DNA of 64,000 nucleotides from Oryzias latipes (lineage: Eukaryota > Chordata > Actinopteri > Beloniformes > Adrianichthyidae). Positions 35,591-47,280 of the stretch are shown piece after piece; position 1 is the stretch's first letter, and each line of letters opens with the position of its first letter. The stretch spans positions 23,120,299 to 23,184,298 of the forward strand of contig NC_019875.2 of assembly GCF_002234675.1 (NCBI RefSeq), given 5' to 3'. The translations under genes and the position numbers were made by a program. The notes under the pieces are model-generated. The model was not told the DNA's origin and did no database searches. It worked only from the letters and a program-made list of their open reading frames with translations.

Positions 35591-35889
35591 TTACTGTTGC
35601 AGCCGGCTCTCCAAAGACTTCAACTTCCTGGAAAGACTTCAACTTTCTGGGAGACGGTAGAGGTCCACGTCTAAACTTACCTAGTTATGTCTTTTGTGTA
35701 CAATGTGATCAGAACTGTCACTGCCCCGCGGAATAACAACGCACTCTGTCATCTGTCCTCACATGCTTGTGTTGCACAACCTAAATTTGTGATTCCGGCG
35801 ACATCTCAGTCCCTGGCTTTGCCCGACTGTCCCTTCTCGCTCCTCCACCGCCTGCCCTCCCTGTCAGCTCAGCTCAGGGTCGCAGCTGC

Positions 35890-35990
35890 CATCCCGCCTG
35901 CCTCGGCGAACATTCAACGCTGTCGGTGAGTTTGGTACATACGAGAAAAAAACCATCGACCGTTGACTGTGCCCTGCGGCTCGCTCAGAC
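35890..35990 (+). ncRNA. mir181a: mir-181a microRNA hairpin
   Basis: The 5p arm at 35909-35931 is identical to the vertebrate miR-181a mature sequence (AACATTCAACGCTGTCGGTG, then AGT). The 3p arm at 35952-35973 (ACCATCGACCGTTGACTGTG, then CC) matches the star strand of the mir-181a-1 type, differing mainly in two T-to-C-like changes near the end. The arms pair around a short loop (ACATACGAGA), and the stem continues to about 35900 and 35980 with GCC/GGC. miR-181 tunes antigen-receptor signalling, haematopoiesis and neuronal genes. It lies 210 bp from mir-181b, the standard two-hairpin cluster arrangement, probably on one primary transcript. Confidence 0.97.
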
Positions 35991-36104
35991 GTCACCAATG
36001 AGCGAAGAATTTAGCCACGAAAGGGAAAGTGGCCACCGGATGCAAAGACAGGGCGAAGCTCGTATTTCCACAAGTGCCACTCTGTTTCCACTGTACCCAA
36101 AGAC

Positions 36105-36192
36105 CAAAGGTCACAATCAACATTCATTGCTGTCGCTGGGTTGGACTCTGTGGTAAAGCTCACTGAACAATGAGTGCAACTGTGGCCCAGAT
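36105..36192 (+). ncRNA. mir181b: mir-181b microRNA hairpin, variant mature arm
   Basis: The 5p arm at 36119-36141 matches vertebrate miR-181b at 22 of 23 positions, with C instead of G at mature position 18. The seed (positions 2-8) is unchanged. The 3p arm at 36159-36181 matches the mir-181b-1 star strand with one change (G for A at position 16) that keeps a U-G pair. Flanking text AAAGGTCACAATC and the closing GTGGCC are as in other vertebrates, giving a stem from 36109 to 36187. The position-18 change appears to replace a G-C pair by a C-C mismatch near the loop side. It may be a lineage variant or a sequence error. Confidence 0.95.
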
Positions 36193-37138
36193 CTGCCTGA
36201 CTTGTGTCTCAGCCAATCAGCCGGCCGGATGCCAAGCACTCTAATTTCTTTATTTATAAACTTCTTGTTTTTCACTTCTATTTTCCCCTCTCTTCCTCCC
36301 TCCCCGGTGCTGGGACTTTAAGAGGAAGAGCGAGGTCGACACGAAAAGGCTTCTGGCTGCTCGCTTGTCCTCTTCCTCCTCTCCTCTAATTGATGGTTAT
36401 GTGTTCAGCAAGGGGGAAGGAAGCAGAGTGAATGTGTAATCATTTGGAGTCTATTCTCCTTTAGACTTTTCATCCCTCTCTTTTTTGTTTATCTAATTAT
36501 ATACCGTGCTCAGTTAACTGTGTGTCTGTGCTGGCAGAAAAGATGGATTGGCATAAAGGAAGACAAAAAGACAAACAAGCTTGAGAGATTACAGCACCAG
36601 AAATATTATTATCTGGTTTGGAGTGTATTTCCTGTTCTTTTGGGTAGCAACTTGGTCCAAAATAGGTTTAAATGTATTAAACAAGTACATTTATATCCAC
36701 CTTTCGAGTGAGGATGTGTCATTCTCTGTGTCTGATGTTCTTGAGAGCACGTCTGGTTTCTTGTCTGACCTGTGTGTTCATGTGTGCTGTGATAAAGGAC
36801 CTGTCTGCTGATGTCAGGGAGCAATATGTTATTTTCCTTCTATGCTAAAGCGTGCACTCTCATGGGAAAAAGCAGCCTATAACCTTGTCTGTCTTCACTG
36901 TGTGCGACCGGCCACATTGCTGTCATTTTTCATTGTACCTTTTAGTAACAACTCTAATTCTGTGCTGCTGTTTTATATGTGTAATACTAACAAAAACATT
37001 GATATGTGATAAACCTAATAAACTTCCCTCAAAATAACAGTTTTAGTGTCTTTCCTGGTTGCTTGGTGTCATTTTGTGATAACTCACTTAAAAATTTGCT
37101 TCCATTTCCTCATGGTCCCCAACCCTTTTCCCTCTAAT

Positions 37139-37183
<45 letters not shown>

Positions 37184-39079
37184 GCCAAACCCCATGTTAA
37201 AGTCCCCCTCTCCCAAATCTCTGTATTATTCATAAAAAAGCACTTTGTGAACTGGTGCAGAAGAGTGAACGTGATGTAACAGCGGCTCCAAGCGTTGCTT
37301 CGGACCGTCATGGATTCATGGGAGGGAAGAAAATGTCCAGTTTGTTCAGCTCTGTTGGTTCCGCCGATGGATACAGCTGACAGCGGGGAATTGGATATCT
37401 ATTGAAGAATTTTTAAAAAAATGGGATTTTTTTTGTTTTGTTTTGCTTGAAGTCGTCTCTCAAACAGAGTATAAATAGTTCCAGATCAAAGGCACTAAAA
37501 CCACTCTTGAAGCCTGCTGCATGAGTGTTCAAAGTGAGGAAATGAGTGTGGAAATGCAGATAGTAATCACCAAAAGGGTGTGAATGGGCCCTGAAGATTC
37601 AGCTTTGATAAAAGATTGTCATATAAAAAACCCACACTCGAGTCTAAGAACAAGCAAGATGCTGATTCAATTATTTTTTTAATGAAAATTGGCATCTTAA
37701 GTTTGCTTTTGCACGTCTTAAAATCCAGAATTTGACATTAAATTGACAGTAAATGTGTTGGTTTATGTATCATTCCATTTAAACTGTCCATTCTTTCACT
37801 CTTGATGTGAACCCTCAGCACATAAACAAAAGATGAGAGATCCCCAACACATGCAACGGTTGATTTATGCCACCCTCTAGTGTTGAGTCGACCCAGCTTC
37901 AAGTGTTTAATTGGAGTGAAAATCACACAAAGGAACCCAGAAAAGTAGGTAGTCTTTCATTTAACAGTTATTCTGGGATTCCGCTGCAACATTTTTGTTC
38001 ATTGCAACCCCATCTGAGTTTATTTTAAGCGACATATCAGAATGTTACTAAACTACTGCGATCCATAGCACTTTTATGAGTTTGTCATTCTTATTGAAAT
38101 CTTTAGAAATACTGTGCACAATTTAAATTTAGACACACTTGTCATCACAGTTTAACTTCAACTCGCAGCAGTTTTGCAGTCCAGTTTGAATTTTAAAAAA
38201 AAGACGTTTCCTTTGAGGAGGGTGTCCTAGCAAATTAGCAAGAAATAAGCTGTATTTTCACTCAGCCTTAAGCTGCTGCTCTCTCTAACCCACAGAGAAG
38301 GCAGTCAGCGTTTCAGTTCATTTTATGTGAACTGCTGAAGAAGAAGAAGAAGAAGCTTTTCTTGGCAAAATTGTATAAAGGCATGCCAGATTAGGGGGAA
38401 CATGAGGAAACAGCACTGACTTGAAAGTCAACATAAATTCTGAGGGTTAACTATGTTTGTTATTCTGAAAAACTAAAAGTATATGTATTATTCTGTTTTT
38501 TAAAGAATTATGCATCAGAAAAATTATAATAATATTTTTTACTCTGCAATATGTAAAACACAAACATATTAACATCAGTAAGATTTGGAATGTTTATTTA
38601 GATTTATTTTATTTATGTTTATTACGAAAAAACCTTAAAACATAAAAAAACAAGCTTTGATTACAGAGATCTGTGAATTAATCTTGTATGAATTAATCAT
38701 TTATGTGAGTATATCTATCTGTCTATTACAATGTTTCTCGCCCTATGTAATTTTTCTCAATACTGTGATTACAACAATGATGGGAGATGGGAGAAACATT
38801 TATTTCGGTTATGTTAAACAAACAAACTTAAAAACATCAACATAAACATTGACACTGATCAATGTCAACAGAAACATTGAAAAAAAAAAAAATAACAGAA
38901 ACATTGAACAAAATTAACCGAAAAAGGTGTTGGGTGAAGCCAAGGCTTATTTCCCCAACCCTGAATACAAACATCACATCTACCCACAAATTGTTAGAAC
39001 CTTAAATCAGAAAAAGAAAAAAGAAGAGGAAAAAAACAAAAAAAAACAAAAAAAAAAACAAACACTTCTCATAATGACC
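36193..39079. other. Downstream of mir-181: non-coding
   Basis: No coding gene was recognised. An (AT)n microsatellite lies at about 37140-37175 and a poly-A-rich segment at about 38880-39060. The mir-181 primary transcript may extend into the first part, but no end signal can be assigned. Confidence 0.45.
37140..37176. repeat. (AT)n microsatellite
   Basis: Uninterrupted alternating TA for about 36 bp, followed by a T run. Confidence 0.95.
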
Positions 39080-39430
39080 TCACAACCACCAGAGTCTCTC
39101 AGTCCAGAAGGTATTTTTGAAACATTTTAACTTTATACATTTTCTTAAAGTGAAGTATGGATTTTGCATTTTTCAGTTCGTCTGATAATAAATTCCACAT
39201 GTTGACCCCCTGAACAAAAATACTATTCCTTAATGCATTAGTTCTGACCACTTTTTTTTAAACATATCTTTACCTCGAAAATCATAATTATTAACTTTTG
39301 TTTCGAACAAACTCAGTATTTTGGCAGGTACACATTGTTTTTTAACTTTAAACATAAAAATTCCACTACTAAGATCAACTAAATCAAAAAAATTAATTGC
39401 CCTTAATTTAGGAAATATGTGTTTTGTGGA
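39080..39430 (-). mobile_element. 3' fragment of a LINE (reverse-transcriptase C-terminus)
   Basis: The minus strand reads RTNALRNSIFVQGVNMWN at about 39252-39199, then LLSDELKNAKSILHFKKMYK. This is the typical C-terminal tail of non-LTR retrotransposon ORF2 (R-LR-SIFVQG--WN-L---LK----FKK-YK). Upstream text is diverged with stops. It is a short truncated copy without activity. The clade is not decided (L2/CR1-like is likely). Confidence 0.6.
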
Positions 39431-41400
39431 TTGATTGTATGAAGAGGGATTTACAATTGTAATTGCTTTTTATGCAGAAAAAAATAGGTTTTGTATTTGA
39501 CTTGTGTATTTGATGGTGGGCATGAGATGTAAAAAGACTCACTTTTACAATTTTTATGCTGTGTGCAGAAGTTAAAAAACATTAATTTATCTTATTTTCT
39601 AGAGTGGAGGAGTTGCAAATGTTGCAAACACAGGACAATCTTTTGCTCTATCCCTTTCCTCTGCCATTAAAATGTGAATTGATCAGTTCTTGCATCGTTC
39701 TTTTCAGGTTGTTCTGCATTTACATACAGAAATGTCAAAAATTTTAGGAGTTGCTTGACTTTTTTTGTTTTTATTTCAAGCTACCCTGAGGCACATTTGC
39801 ACCTGTGCTTGATCTCACAGTTTTGCTGCATGACCAAAAATATAAAATGTTGCTAAACAGGGTCAAACGTTCAGTCACCGCACACCTTGTGAGGCAGTTT
39901 TTGCTGACAAGCATTATGGTATGTTAAAACCTTTCACAGCTGCAGAAATGTTGTGGTTTGTATATGTGATGTTAAAGGTTTCAGTCCACAAAGTGGAGCA
40001 GTAAGCTGTAATTGGTGCTTCAGTACTTGTAATTGGTAGCCAGTCTATAATGGGGTCCTTGAGCAAGACACTTCACATGAAAGTGCTTCTCAGGTTAATT
40101 TTGCTGTGTGAATGTGGAAAACAAGCTCTTTCTTTGGCTCGTATGTCTCCATCCTGTTTATCCAGGATGGCTCCGAGCTTGACAGAAGGAAATGTCCTTG
40201 TGATCCTCATCCAGATTTCTATGTGAGATAAGATACAATTTTGACTGGTAGCTCAATAAAATATCAACTTGGGAACTACCATTAAACTACTAAACCATTA
40301 GAACTTTTAGATAGATTTGAGCTTCCCTTGTTTTAAAGTTAGAAAGCTAAATAAATTTAGGAACATTTAAAAAGCAATAAATTAAAAACAATGTTTGTAA
40401 TACGATGAAGTCCTGTGCCAGCACACTTTCGGAATGACTGAAGGCACAAAGACTTTCATTGTGAAACGGTTGGTTGGATCCGAACGGCATGTTGCTGTGC
40501 AAGCCGCGTAGTCCACATGCAGCAACATGCTTTCTCACCTCTAAATTGAACCACGTTGTACTCCTAAATTCAAATACAAATATTAAATTGGCAGAAAAAT
40601 GCTCAAATTGGACCAACTTAAGAAAGAAGTTGTCTCCAATTTTCAAAATGTCCGTTACTGTATTTTGCCTCAACGTGTAAGCCCATACTTCACTGCTGTT
40701 AAATCCAGTTTTTGATCATTGGGATCAAAACAAAAGCTGCATTAATACCTCATAATAACAATACATACATACATATTTTTTTCAGCCCACCAAACTAAAC
40801 CAAATGCTTAAAGTGGGGTTTGGTGCAGCTGACACACCTTGCTCAACTTTATTTAACTGCTTAAATTGACTGATTTTCGTCTTATGGTCCCTAAACCGTG
40901 TTAAGAATTTAGCATCATCTTTATTAAGAAAGCACCATTTTTTTCCAGATCTTTCTGGATTTGCAGCAGCTTTTAAGTTTCACGTTGTATAAATACAGAC
41001 TGAGCCTTGGTGAGGTCCAGCGCTCAAAGGACATTGTATACTGACTGGAAATTGTCTGGGAAAAGTGTCTGGAAGTGGCTCCATCTGCAGGTTCCACGTG
41101 AGTTTACCGCATCTCCTTTATATTACCATTAACATACAGGTTTACTTATCTAAACAGAAAAATATTTTTATTCTATTCCTTTATAACAAAAAAAACACAT
41201 CCAACAATAACTTCCTGATTGTTATCATGAGGAATGCAGGTAATTACTGGAAGTTTCTCACTGGGTGAAGGTTGACGAGGAAGTCAGGTTAAACAGTTGC
41301 ATGACTTATATTTGTGGAATTTACCAACAAAATGTGTCATGTTTCAGTTTGCTCATGTGATGCTATGAAAGAAAAATGCAATAGTCAGAAGTCAGATTTA
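39431..41400. other. Intergenic, mostly unremarkable
   Basis: AT-rich sequence. A short dispersed-repeat scrap at about 40045-40120 (CCTTGAGCAAGACACTTCAC) is of a kind common in fish genomes. The minus-strand AATAAA at 41402-41397 is the likely end of the CCL20-like transcript. Confidence 0.45.
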
Positions 41401-41701
41401 TTTATACAAACATTTTTCTTTTCTTAAAAATGAGTTTTTAAAGCAGAATTTTTATGTCCATCGAACATTACAAAAATATATGTATATAAAATAAGGAGCT
41501 CTGACAAGTGAGCCTGTATGTACAATGCATAGCATTAGCTTTTCGTTTTTGTGCAGGGTTTACAAGCTGGGGTGCGCTGACTTTCAAAGTAGTCAAACCC
41601 TCTGCGTAACTGAATGACAAGCAAAGCTCAAATAAGGGTCCAGCCACTTAAGCTGCCTCTGCCGCTTCTCCTTCAATGAGCCAGGCAATCATGGGTCAAC
41701 T

Positions 41702-42382
41702 CTACTTCCTGGACTCATTGTGAACCTTCTGCGCTAATTTCCTGCAATGAAATTTATTTGAAATTAGTCTTTTTTCAGGCAATTTTCTAACAAAATATGA
41801 ATATATTTTTGTATAACATTTTTGCTTAAAATTAAAAGAATAATAAACATGTATCTCACCTTAGGCGCTCAACATACTCCATCACCCAGTTTAGTGCAGG
41901 ATTGGCGCACGTTTTTCCCTTCCTTGTGTGAAAACTGCATTTATAAAAAAAAGGAAACACAAAAATATATCAGTTAATCTTGTAAAGATTTGGACTTTTA
42001 CAAAAGTAAAACCATCCAAAAAAACATGAAAATATATCAGTTAATCTTGTAAGGATCTGGAGAAAAGCAAAATGATGCATTTGGGTGCTTACATGATGGC
42101 ATTGATGGGACACAGCTCTGTAATGGTCTGCACTGAGTACCCCTTGATGATTGCAAAAGGTAATCTGCCTTTCATGTATGTGCGACAGCACCGAAAGCCT
42201 GTGAGGAGAAACACAGTTATTTGAGTGTCATGCATGTATCTGCTAAATCCATATGCGTAGACAAGTAAAATTAGATCTAAAGATGAGCAAAGAACAAAGT
42301 ACATACCCATAGCTGCATCTGTTTGCTCAATGCAAACAGCAAGGAAAGCGATCACTATAAAGGCCACTTTGACTGATACCAT
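41702..42382 (-). CDS. ccl20: CC chemokine, CCL20-like
   Basis: Four exons on the minus strand, 42382-42307, 42198-42093, 41934-41860 and 41741-41702, all with GT-AG borders and matching phases, give 98 residues. A signal peptide (MVSVKVAFIVIAFLAVCIEQ) is followed by the mature chemokine with adjacent cysteines (FRCCRTY), a third Cys in ELCPINAIIFHT and a fourth in KTCANPALNWV, then a basic helical tail ending ESRK. The NAIIFHT...CANP signature is closest to CCL20, a CCR6 ligand attracting lymphocytes and dendritic cells. The human gene lies at 2q36, consistent with capn10 and eif4e2 nearby. A TATA box (TATATAAG) lies at 42475-42468 and a polyadenylation signal at 41402. It faces away from the second chemokine gene. 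The exact paralogue is uncertain. Confidence 0.92.
41962..42063. repeat. Direct repeat within ccl20-like intron 2
   Basis: A segment of about 34 bp (core ATATATCAGTTAATCTTGTAA) occurs twice, at about 41962-41997 and 42030-42063, with few differences. It lies between exons 2 and 3 and does not touch the coding sequence. Confidence 0.8.
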
Positions 42383-42467
42383 GATTTCCTTGGTTAGTAG
42401 CTCCTTTCTCTTCTTTCCTCTGGTGAAGTCTGTGAGGCTGTGATGATGAACTACTGATCCCACCCTG

Positions 42468-42475
42468 CTTATATA
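42468..42475 (-). promoter_or_regulatory. TATA box of the ccl20-like gene
   Basis: TATATAAG on the minus strand, about 86 bp upstream of the ATG. This predicts a 5' UTR of about 55-60 bases. The sequence between it and the ATG has no other ATG. Confidence 0.7.
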
Positions 42476-42482
42476 GAACGGC

Positions 42483-44870
42483 CCACAAAGAAAGGGCCCC
42501 ATCTTACTGTTAACCCACCCACGCATTTTTCCTCAACTATTTTAATGGAGGATTGGGGGGGGGGGGGGGGTGATAACCACACTCTCACACCCACAGTCAT
42601 AGTACTGTCCTTCACCTTGCTAAACTGGATTTGTTGGATTTCTCGTTTGAGTACTGATTGCATCAGGGACCAAATTTCCGGGTGGCTTGAAAGCATCAGA
42701 TCAGGGAAATGGAACGTAACACTGAACTTGCATAGTTTTTTTCCAGCAAGCAGGCCGCTTTCAACGTGTGAAAGGTTTTTGTCCTGCGCCGAAGCAAGAT
42801 GCAAAACAACATTTTACTTATGCTGATGCACAAAAATATCTAAAAACCAACAAACTTTTTAAGCACAGAAAACATTTCCATTAATATTAATGCAACTTTT
42901 GAAATGAAAAAAATATAAAAACTTGTAACTTTTGAAGTAATTTCTAAGAAAATCTATTTCCCAAAATTGCAGATAAAGGTTGACCAGGTAAAGGATGGTT
43001 TCTGAATTACAATAAAACTAATAAGGGTTATTTAAATTCTGCATCTAAACTATTTATTGTACTGTACTCCTTAACACTAGTGGGCAAAAAATCTGACTAC
43101 ACATTTATGTAACAGACAAAAGGGCAGCAATTTAAGAAGCTTTTGTAAGGATTAACAGTCTTGGGTTTCACATTTGGTATTCCCATCATAGCTTTTTATT
43201 TCAAGACCAGTTGAACCAGAACAAGACAGGAAGTTATGAGGTGTGGCTTGTCTTGTGGTCCTTACTGTAGATCTAATTATCAAATGCTTTAAATTGAGGG
43301 GTATGTGACACTCAGAAGTGGAAAAGGTATATCAAGATGAAAAGACGTCCGTGCATCAACTTATGAGTAAGGCTGCACATATGGTGTTCTTTTCTAGGTC
43401 AGAGGAAATTCTGCTCAACACTGAAGAACCGTGCATCGCAAGTAAAGCAAGCACAATGCGAGTACTGAAAGAGGTCATGATACTTTTTAAAGTATGTCAT
43501 TAACTTTCCACCAAACCCACCTCACATTTGAAACATAATATTCAGATTTTATCTCTGGGGGGCTTTTGTTATGGCTTCAGGACATTGCTCCAAGTCAGAT
43601 CTCAATGTCGATTTGAGTTGAGATAAAAATCCTGCTGTGTCACAGTGTAATAAAAAACAATAAATATTATGCTAGATTCTTAATCTGGGTATTTTAAAAT
43701 AGAATGCATTGTGTCTACAGCCGCCACTACACCACACCTATTTTTTGAGCCAAACCAAAAATTCTGAGGATTATTTTGACGTTTTATTGCTTTGCTGTGA
43801 AGTGCAGTGCCTGTGACCATCTCTTCTGTCTGAACTTTAGACGCTTTGCAAGCAACTTAGCGATGACTTGTGTGGTTTGAGAAAAACTAAAAGCAGAAAC
43901 CGTGGAAGAAATACATATTCTATTAAACAACCAAAGTAAAATGAACTACAACGCAGCCAGAAAATACCTCTATACCAGGCATGAAGACACAAGAATCTGG
44001 CAATGGATGAATAAAACGGAGCAGCCGTGCATATAAAGGAGTTAATCGACCAAGAAAGAGCAGCAGTGATGGCTGGAAGTGACAAACATCGGTCTGAGAA
44101 ACTAACAGAAAAAAATCCCACGGCCTGTTAACATTACAATGTCAGCTATCAAAACAACAAGGAAATGCTGGACTAATGACAGGTAGGAAAAACTAGATCA
44201 AGTTTTCAATCATCTGATACTTTCTGTTCAGCCCCTGGAAAAACCACAGACTCAAGCATTTGTTCTCTGAATCTGCCAAAAGTCCAAAACATCTCAAAAA
44301 TGTAACAGACACATTTCCTTAACCATTGAACAGCCTGCTCAACCAAATGGTAGAGAAAACATATTATCAAAACTATTCCTTGTGTTTATCACCCCCCACC
44401 CACCCAATACATTAAAACATTTTTTTTAAATTTATTTCCTCTTGGTTGGGTAGTTAAAGGGTTAAAGACGTTTACCTTCCAACCTGGAAGCCTGACTTCC
44501 TCTCAGTGAGACAAAACAATTGTGCAAATTCAAAAAGAAGCTTTTAACACCCCGGGTTTCTTTGTGTTGTATGAGGAGCATTTTCTTATTATCGTTTCCT
44601 CCTTCTTTTGGGTTCATTCCTGTAATGCATAGTCTAGTTGGATCTTTGAGACAACAACACAAAAATAGCATCATCTCACCTGTACTGTTCATGTGACAAC
44701 AAAGGATTAGAAAAATGAACTTTATGGAGGATTTGCAAATAAAACAGAGAAGAATCTCTGGTCATAGGTAAGGAATAGGGACTTTCTTCCCCCAACGTGG
44801 GTAAAGTACAGATTGTGTCATACATTCCATCTGACCTAAATTTATTATGGCTTTGGTATTTCCATCTCAC
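42483..44870. other. Shared upstream region of the two divergent chemokine genes
   Basis: About 2.4 kb between the two promoters. It has a G run of about 15 at 42556-42570 and otherwise AT-rich sequence. No third chemokine exon was found on either strand. Confidence 0.5.
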
Positions 44871-44874
44871 AAAG

Positions 44875-44882
44875 TATTTAAG
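44875..44882 (+). promoter_or_regulatory. TATA-like box of the second chemokine gene
   Basis: TATTTAAG about 60 bp upstream of the ATG at 44942. It is a weaker match than the ccl20-like TATA box. Confidence 0.4.
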
Positions 44883-44941
44883 CAATGCTTTTATCCGTGC
44901 ATTTCATTTGAGAATCCAGAGCAGAAGTTCTGAAGAGGAAA

Positions 44942-45533
44942 ATGGCAAAGCTGTCTGCGTGTGTTTTCATTATGCTGGTCCTTTTGTTAGCACTACATGA
45001 AAATGGTAAATATAACTTCTCTAAGCTACTTTGAATGGAATTTGTGAATTTGTGTCTTTAGCTAATTACAATGTTTGGGTCATGTTGAAATGTCTCCTGT
45101 TGTTTCTTTAAAGCGCTTGCCAAGTTGTGCTGCACGAGGTACCAAAGTACCGGTAATCATTTCCCAGTCCAACGCCTTAAAAGTTACAGAGTGCAAGAGG
45201 ACACCGGGAACTGTAACATCAGAGCCATAATGTAAGGAGAAACTGACAATCTATCTCACAACACAAGTTAAATTTAGTTCGCTTTGGTGTTGATGTCAAA
45301 AATACTTGTCTGCTTGTGTGTTAGTTTCCTGACGGTAAAAGGAAGAGTTTTCTGTGCAAACCCTAATCAGCAGTGGGTCATTGAAGCCGTAGAAACATTA
45401 CAAAGGTAAGTCCAAGTTTGCATACAACAGGAGTCTGTTTTCCAGCACTCACAAAAGGATTTTTCCCATAAAAGTTTCAGGAATTTCACTTTAATTTTTT
45501 GCCTTTTTTTTCTTTTTCAGAAAGAAACACTGA
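44942..45533 (+). CDS. CC chemokine (CCL19/CCL20-related)
   Basis: Four exons, 44942-45005, 45114-45231, 45325-45405 and 45521-45533, with GT-AG introns in phases 1, 2, 2, encode 91 residues. The signal peptide MAKLSACVFIMLVLLLALHE is followed by mature text with KLCCTRY (adjacent cysteines), a third Cys in GNCNIRAIIFLT and a fourth in RVFCANPNQQWV, and a basic C-terminus ending QRKKH. The exon pattern equals that of the neighbouring ccl20-like gene, so the two probably arose by local inverted duplication. Sequence identity between them is low in the N-terminal half. It is a secreted leukocyte attractant; the receptor cannot be told from sequence. A polyadenylation signal AATAAA is at 45665. 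The orthologue name (CCL19-, CCL20- or CCL25-like) is uncertain. Confidence 0.92.
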
Positions 45534-45679
45534 ACCTTGTTTGCATCCTTGGAAGTCAAAAGAAGAAATGCTCATCAGGACTCAAAGATAATGTGGAGCA
45601 AAACTTTATTTGATCTCTTTGAGATTTATAATATTTCTTACTATGTTAATATTGATTCAAAATGAATAAATACTGAGTA

Positions 45680-47280
45680 TTTTCTATATTGTTGTGAATA
45701 TTTTTTTTTACTAAAAGACTCAAAAAAGCAATCTGAATTAGATGAAACAAGGGGATAAGCAAAGGAAAAGCAGAATATAATAAGCAAGAATGACAATGAG
45801 GAATCAACAAGATAAACAAAGTAGCTAAAAAACATGTGTAAACTAAAGTAAAAAACTGTAGCAGCTTAAAAAAACCTTCAGTGGAGAATTACCAGAATTC
45901 TGACCATGAATAAACAAATGAATCAACACAACATACTACACAAGGCCATATACTTTTTTATTTGTGTTGAATTGTTTTCAGTAAACTCTTTAAATTACAT
46001 AACAAAACAATAATAAATTAAAGTTTTTTGTTAATTTTGAGAAATTATTACATCCAAATCACAAAAAATTCAAAAAAGAAACACATCTATTAAACTATCT
46101 CTTTTGTTTTTTCCCTTTTCAATATAACTTTAGGCTTTGTTTTTTTTCTCTTATTTTAACTTGTTCTTGTCCAACAACTGAGCAAACACATTAGAGCTTA
46201 AGGCGTTTTGTGTTGGACAGGTTTTACTATCACAAAATAGGTTATATAACTTCAAAAAACTAGAGTGTAAATTTGTCTAAACCCCTTTTTATTACTTTAT
46301 TATTTTTTATTTATTTGTTACATTCAGTGTGTGTGGGGAGGGAGAGGGGAAGAATGTGAGGGGGGTGGAAGAGAATAAAAGGAAGAGAGGGGGAGAAAGT
46401 GGGGGATACAAGCACTGATCTGAATGAGTTATTATTTTAAGCTGTGTAACAATTATACCAGATCTGGTGGAAATGCAAATATTACATCAAAGGTGAAATT
46501 CTGACACGGAGATGAGTGGAAAATATCTGTCCATCAATACACTGGTGGGTTAGGAGGAGGGATAAAGCAGACAGGGAGCAGTGTGGTAGTGTGCACGTGC
46601 ACGTGGGGATGGAGATACATGCATGCTGATGAAGTGAACTGTGTGTTCATAAGGGGAACCAGATCCTACCCAGCCCGACCAGCCAGACCAGGGGAGGTCT
46701 GGCTGGTCGGCATTAGTTTTTTTTTAAACCAAATTGCCTAAGCAACATATTCCACCAACAAACTAAGCTGCATTTTCTTTCAATGCTTAAATGCCTAGAA
46801 TATATGATAATAATATTTTATTTATTTATCCTTTTTTTTTGTTAAACACATTTTAATAGGAGTTGAAAAAACTGAACCGAAGAATCGTAACAATGTAAAC
46901 AAACTACATGGTTCCCAACCTTTTTTCAACAAGGTAACCCCTGTTAAAAGATATTTTCTAATGGCCCCTAACCAGTGACTGTCAGCCTTGCAACTTTAGG
47001 TGGTTTAGAAACAGTTAAAGCATTGGCCAAACAAAATTTATAAAAGGAAAAATAAAAAAGAAATCAGAACTTTGTCATTTTTGTCTAAGTCTACCTTCTG
47101 GAACTGTGTAAAATTTTATATCTTAGGTGTTTATTTGTGAACTAACAGACAAGTATAAATAATTTAGACTTTTAAGCAAGAAAACATATATCCCTAACAT
47201 GATAATATAACATTTTTAGATTTTCTTTATTCATCTTCAATTTTTTTTAAACTGAAGTACCCCCCAGCTTTGAGTTCAAC
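45680..47280. other. Intergenic between the chemokine gene and capn10
   Basis: AT-rich DNA with a purine-rich tract at about 46330-46410 and a perfect hairpin at 46675-46710. A possible old hAT-like MITE at about 46907-47280 (TGGTTCCCAACCTTTTTT at one end, AGTACCCCCC at the other) is too diverged to call. The region from 47280 to 47640 is less AT-rich and may hold the capn10 promoter. Confidence 0.4.
46675..46710. repeat. Perfect 15-bp inverted repeat with 6-base loop
   Basis: CCGACCAGCCAGACC (46675-46689), loop AGGGGA, then GGTCTGGCTGGTCGG (46696-46710). The arms are exact reverse complements and G+C-rich, within AT-rich DNA. Confidence 0.95.

Noticed and set aside
37046-37311. Open frames around an alternating Ile-Tyr stretch
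   Set aside because: Direct translation of the (AT)n microsatellite.
38335-38355. GAA repeat as a coding or regulatory element
   Set aside because: Short simple repeat without context.
46675-46710. MicroRNA precursor
   Set aside because: Stem of only 15 bp; the flanks do not extend pairing to the roughly 30 bp expected.
46907-47280. Possible hAT-like MITE
   Set aside because: Only one end is convincing; the other is too diverged and no target duplication was seen.
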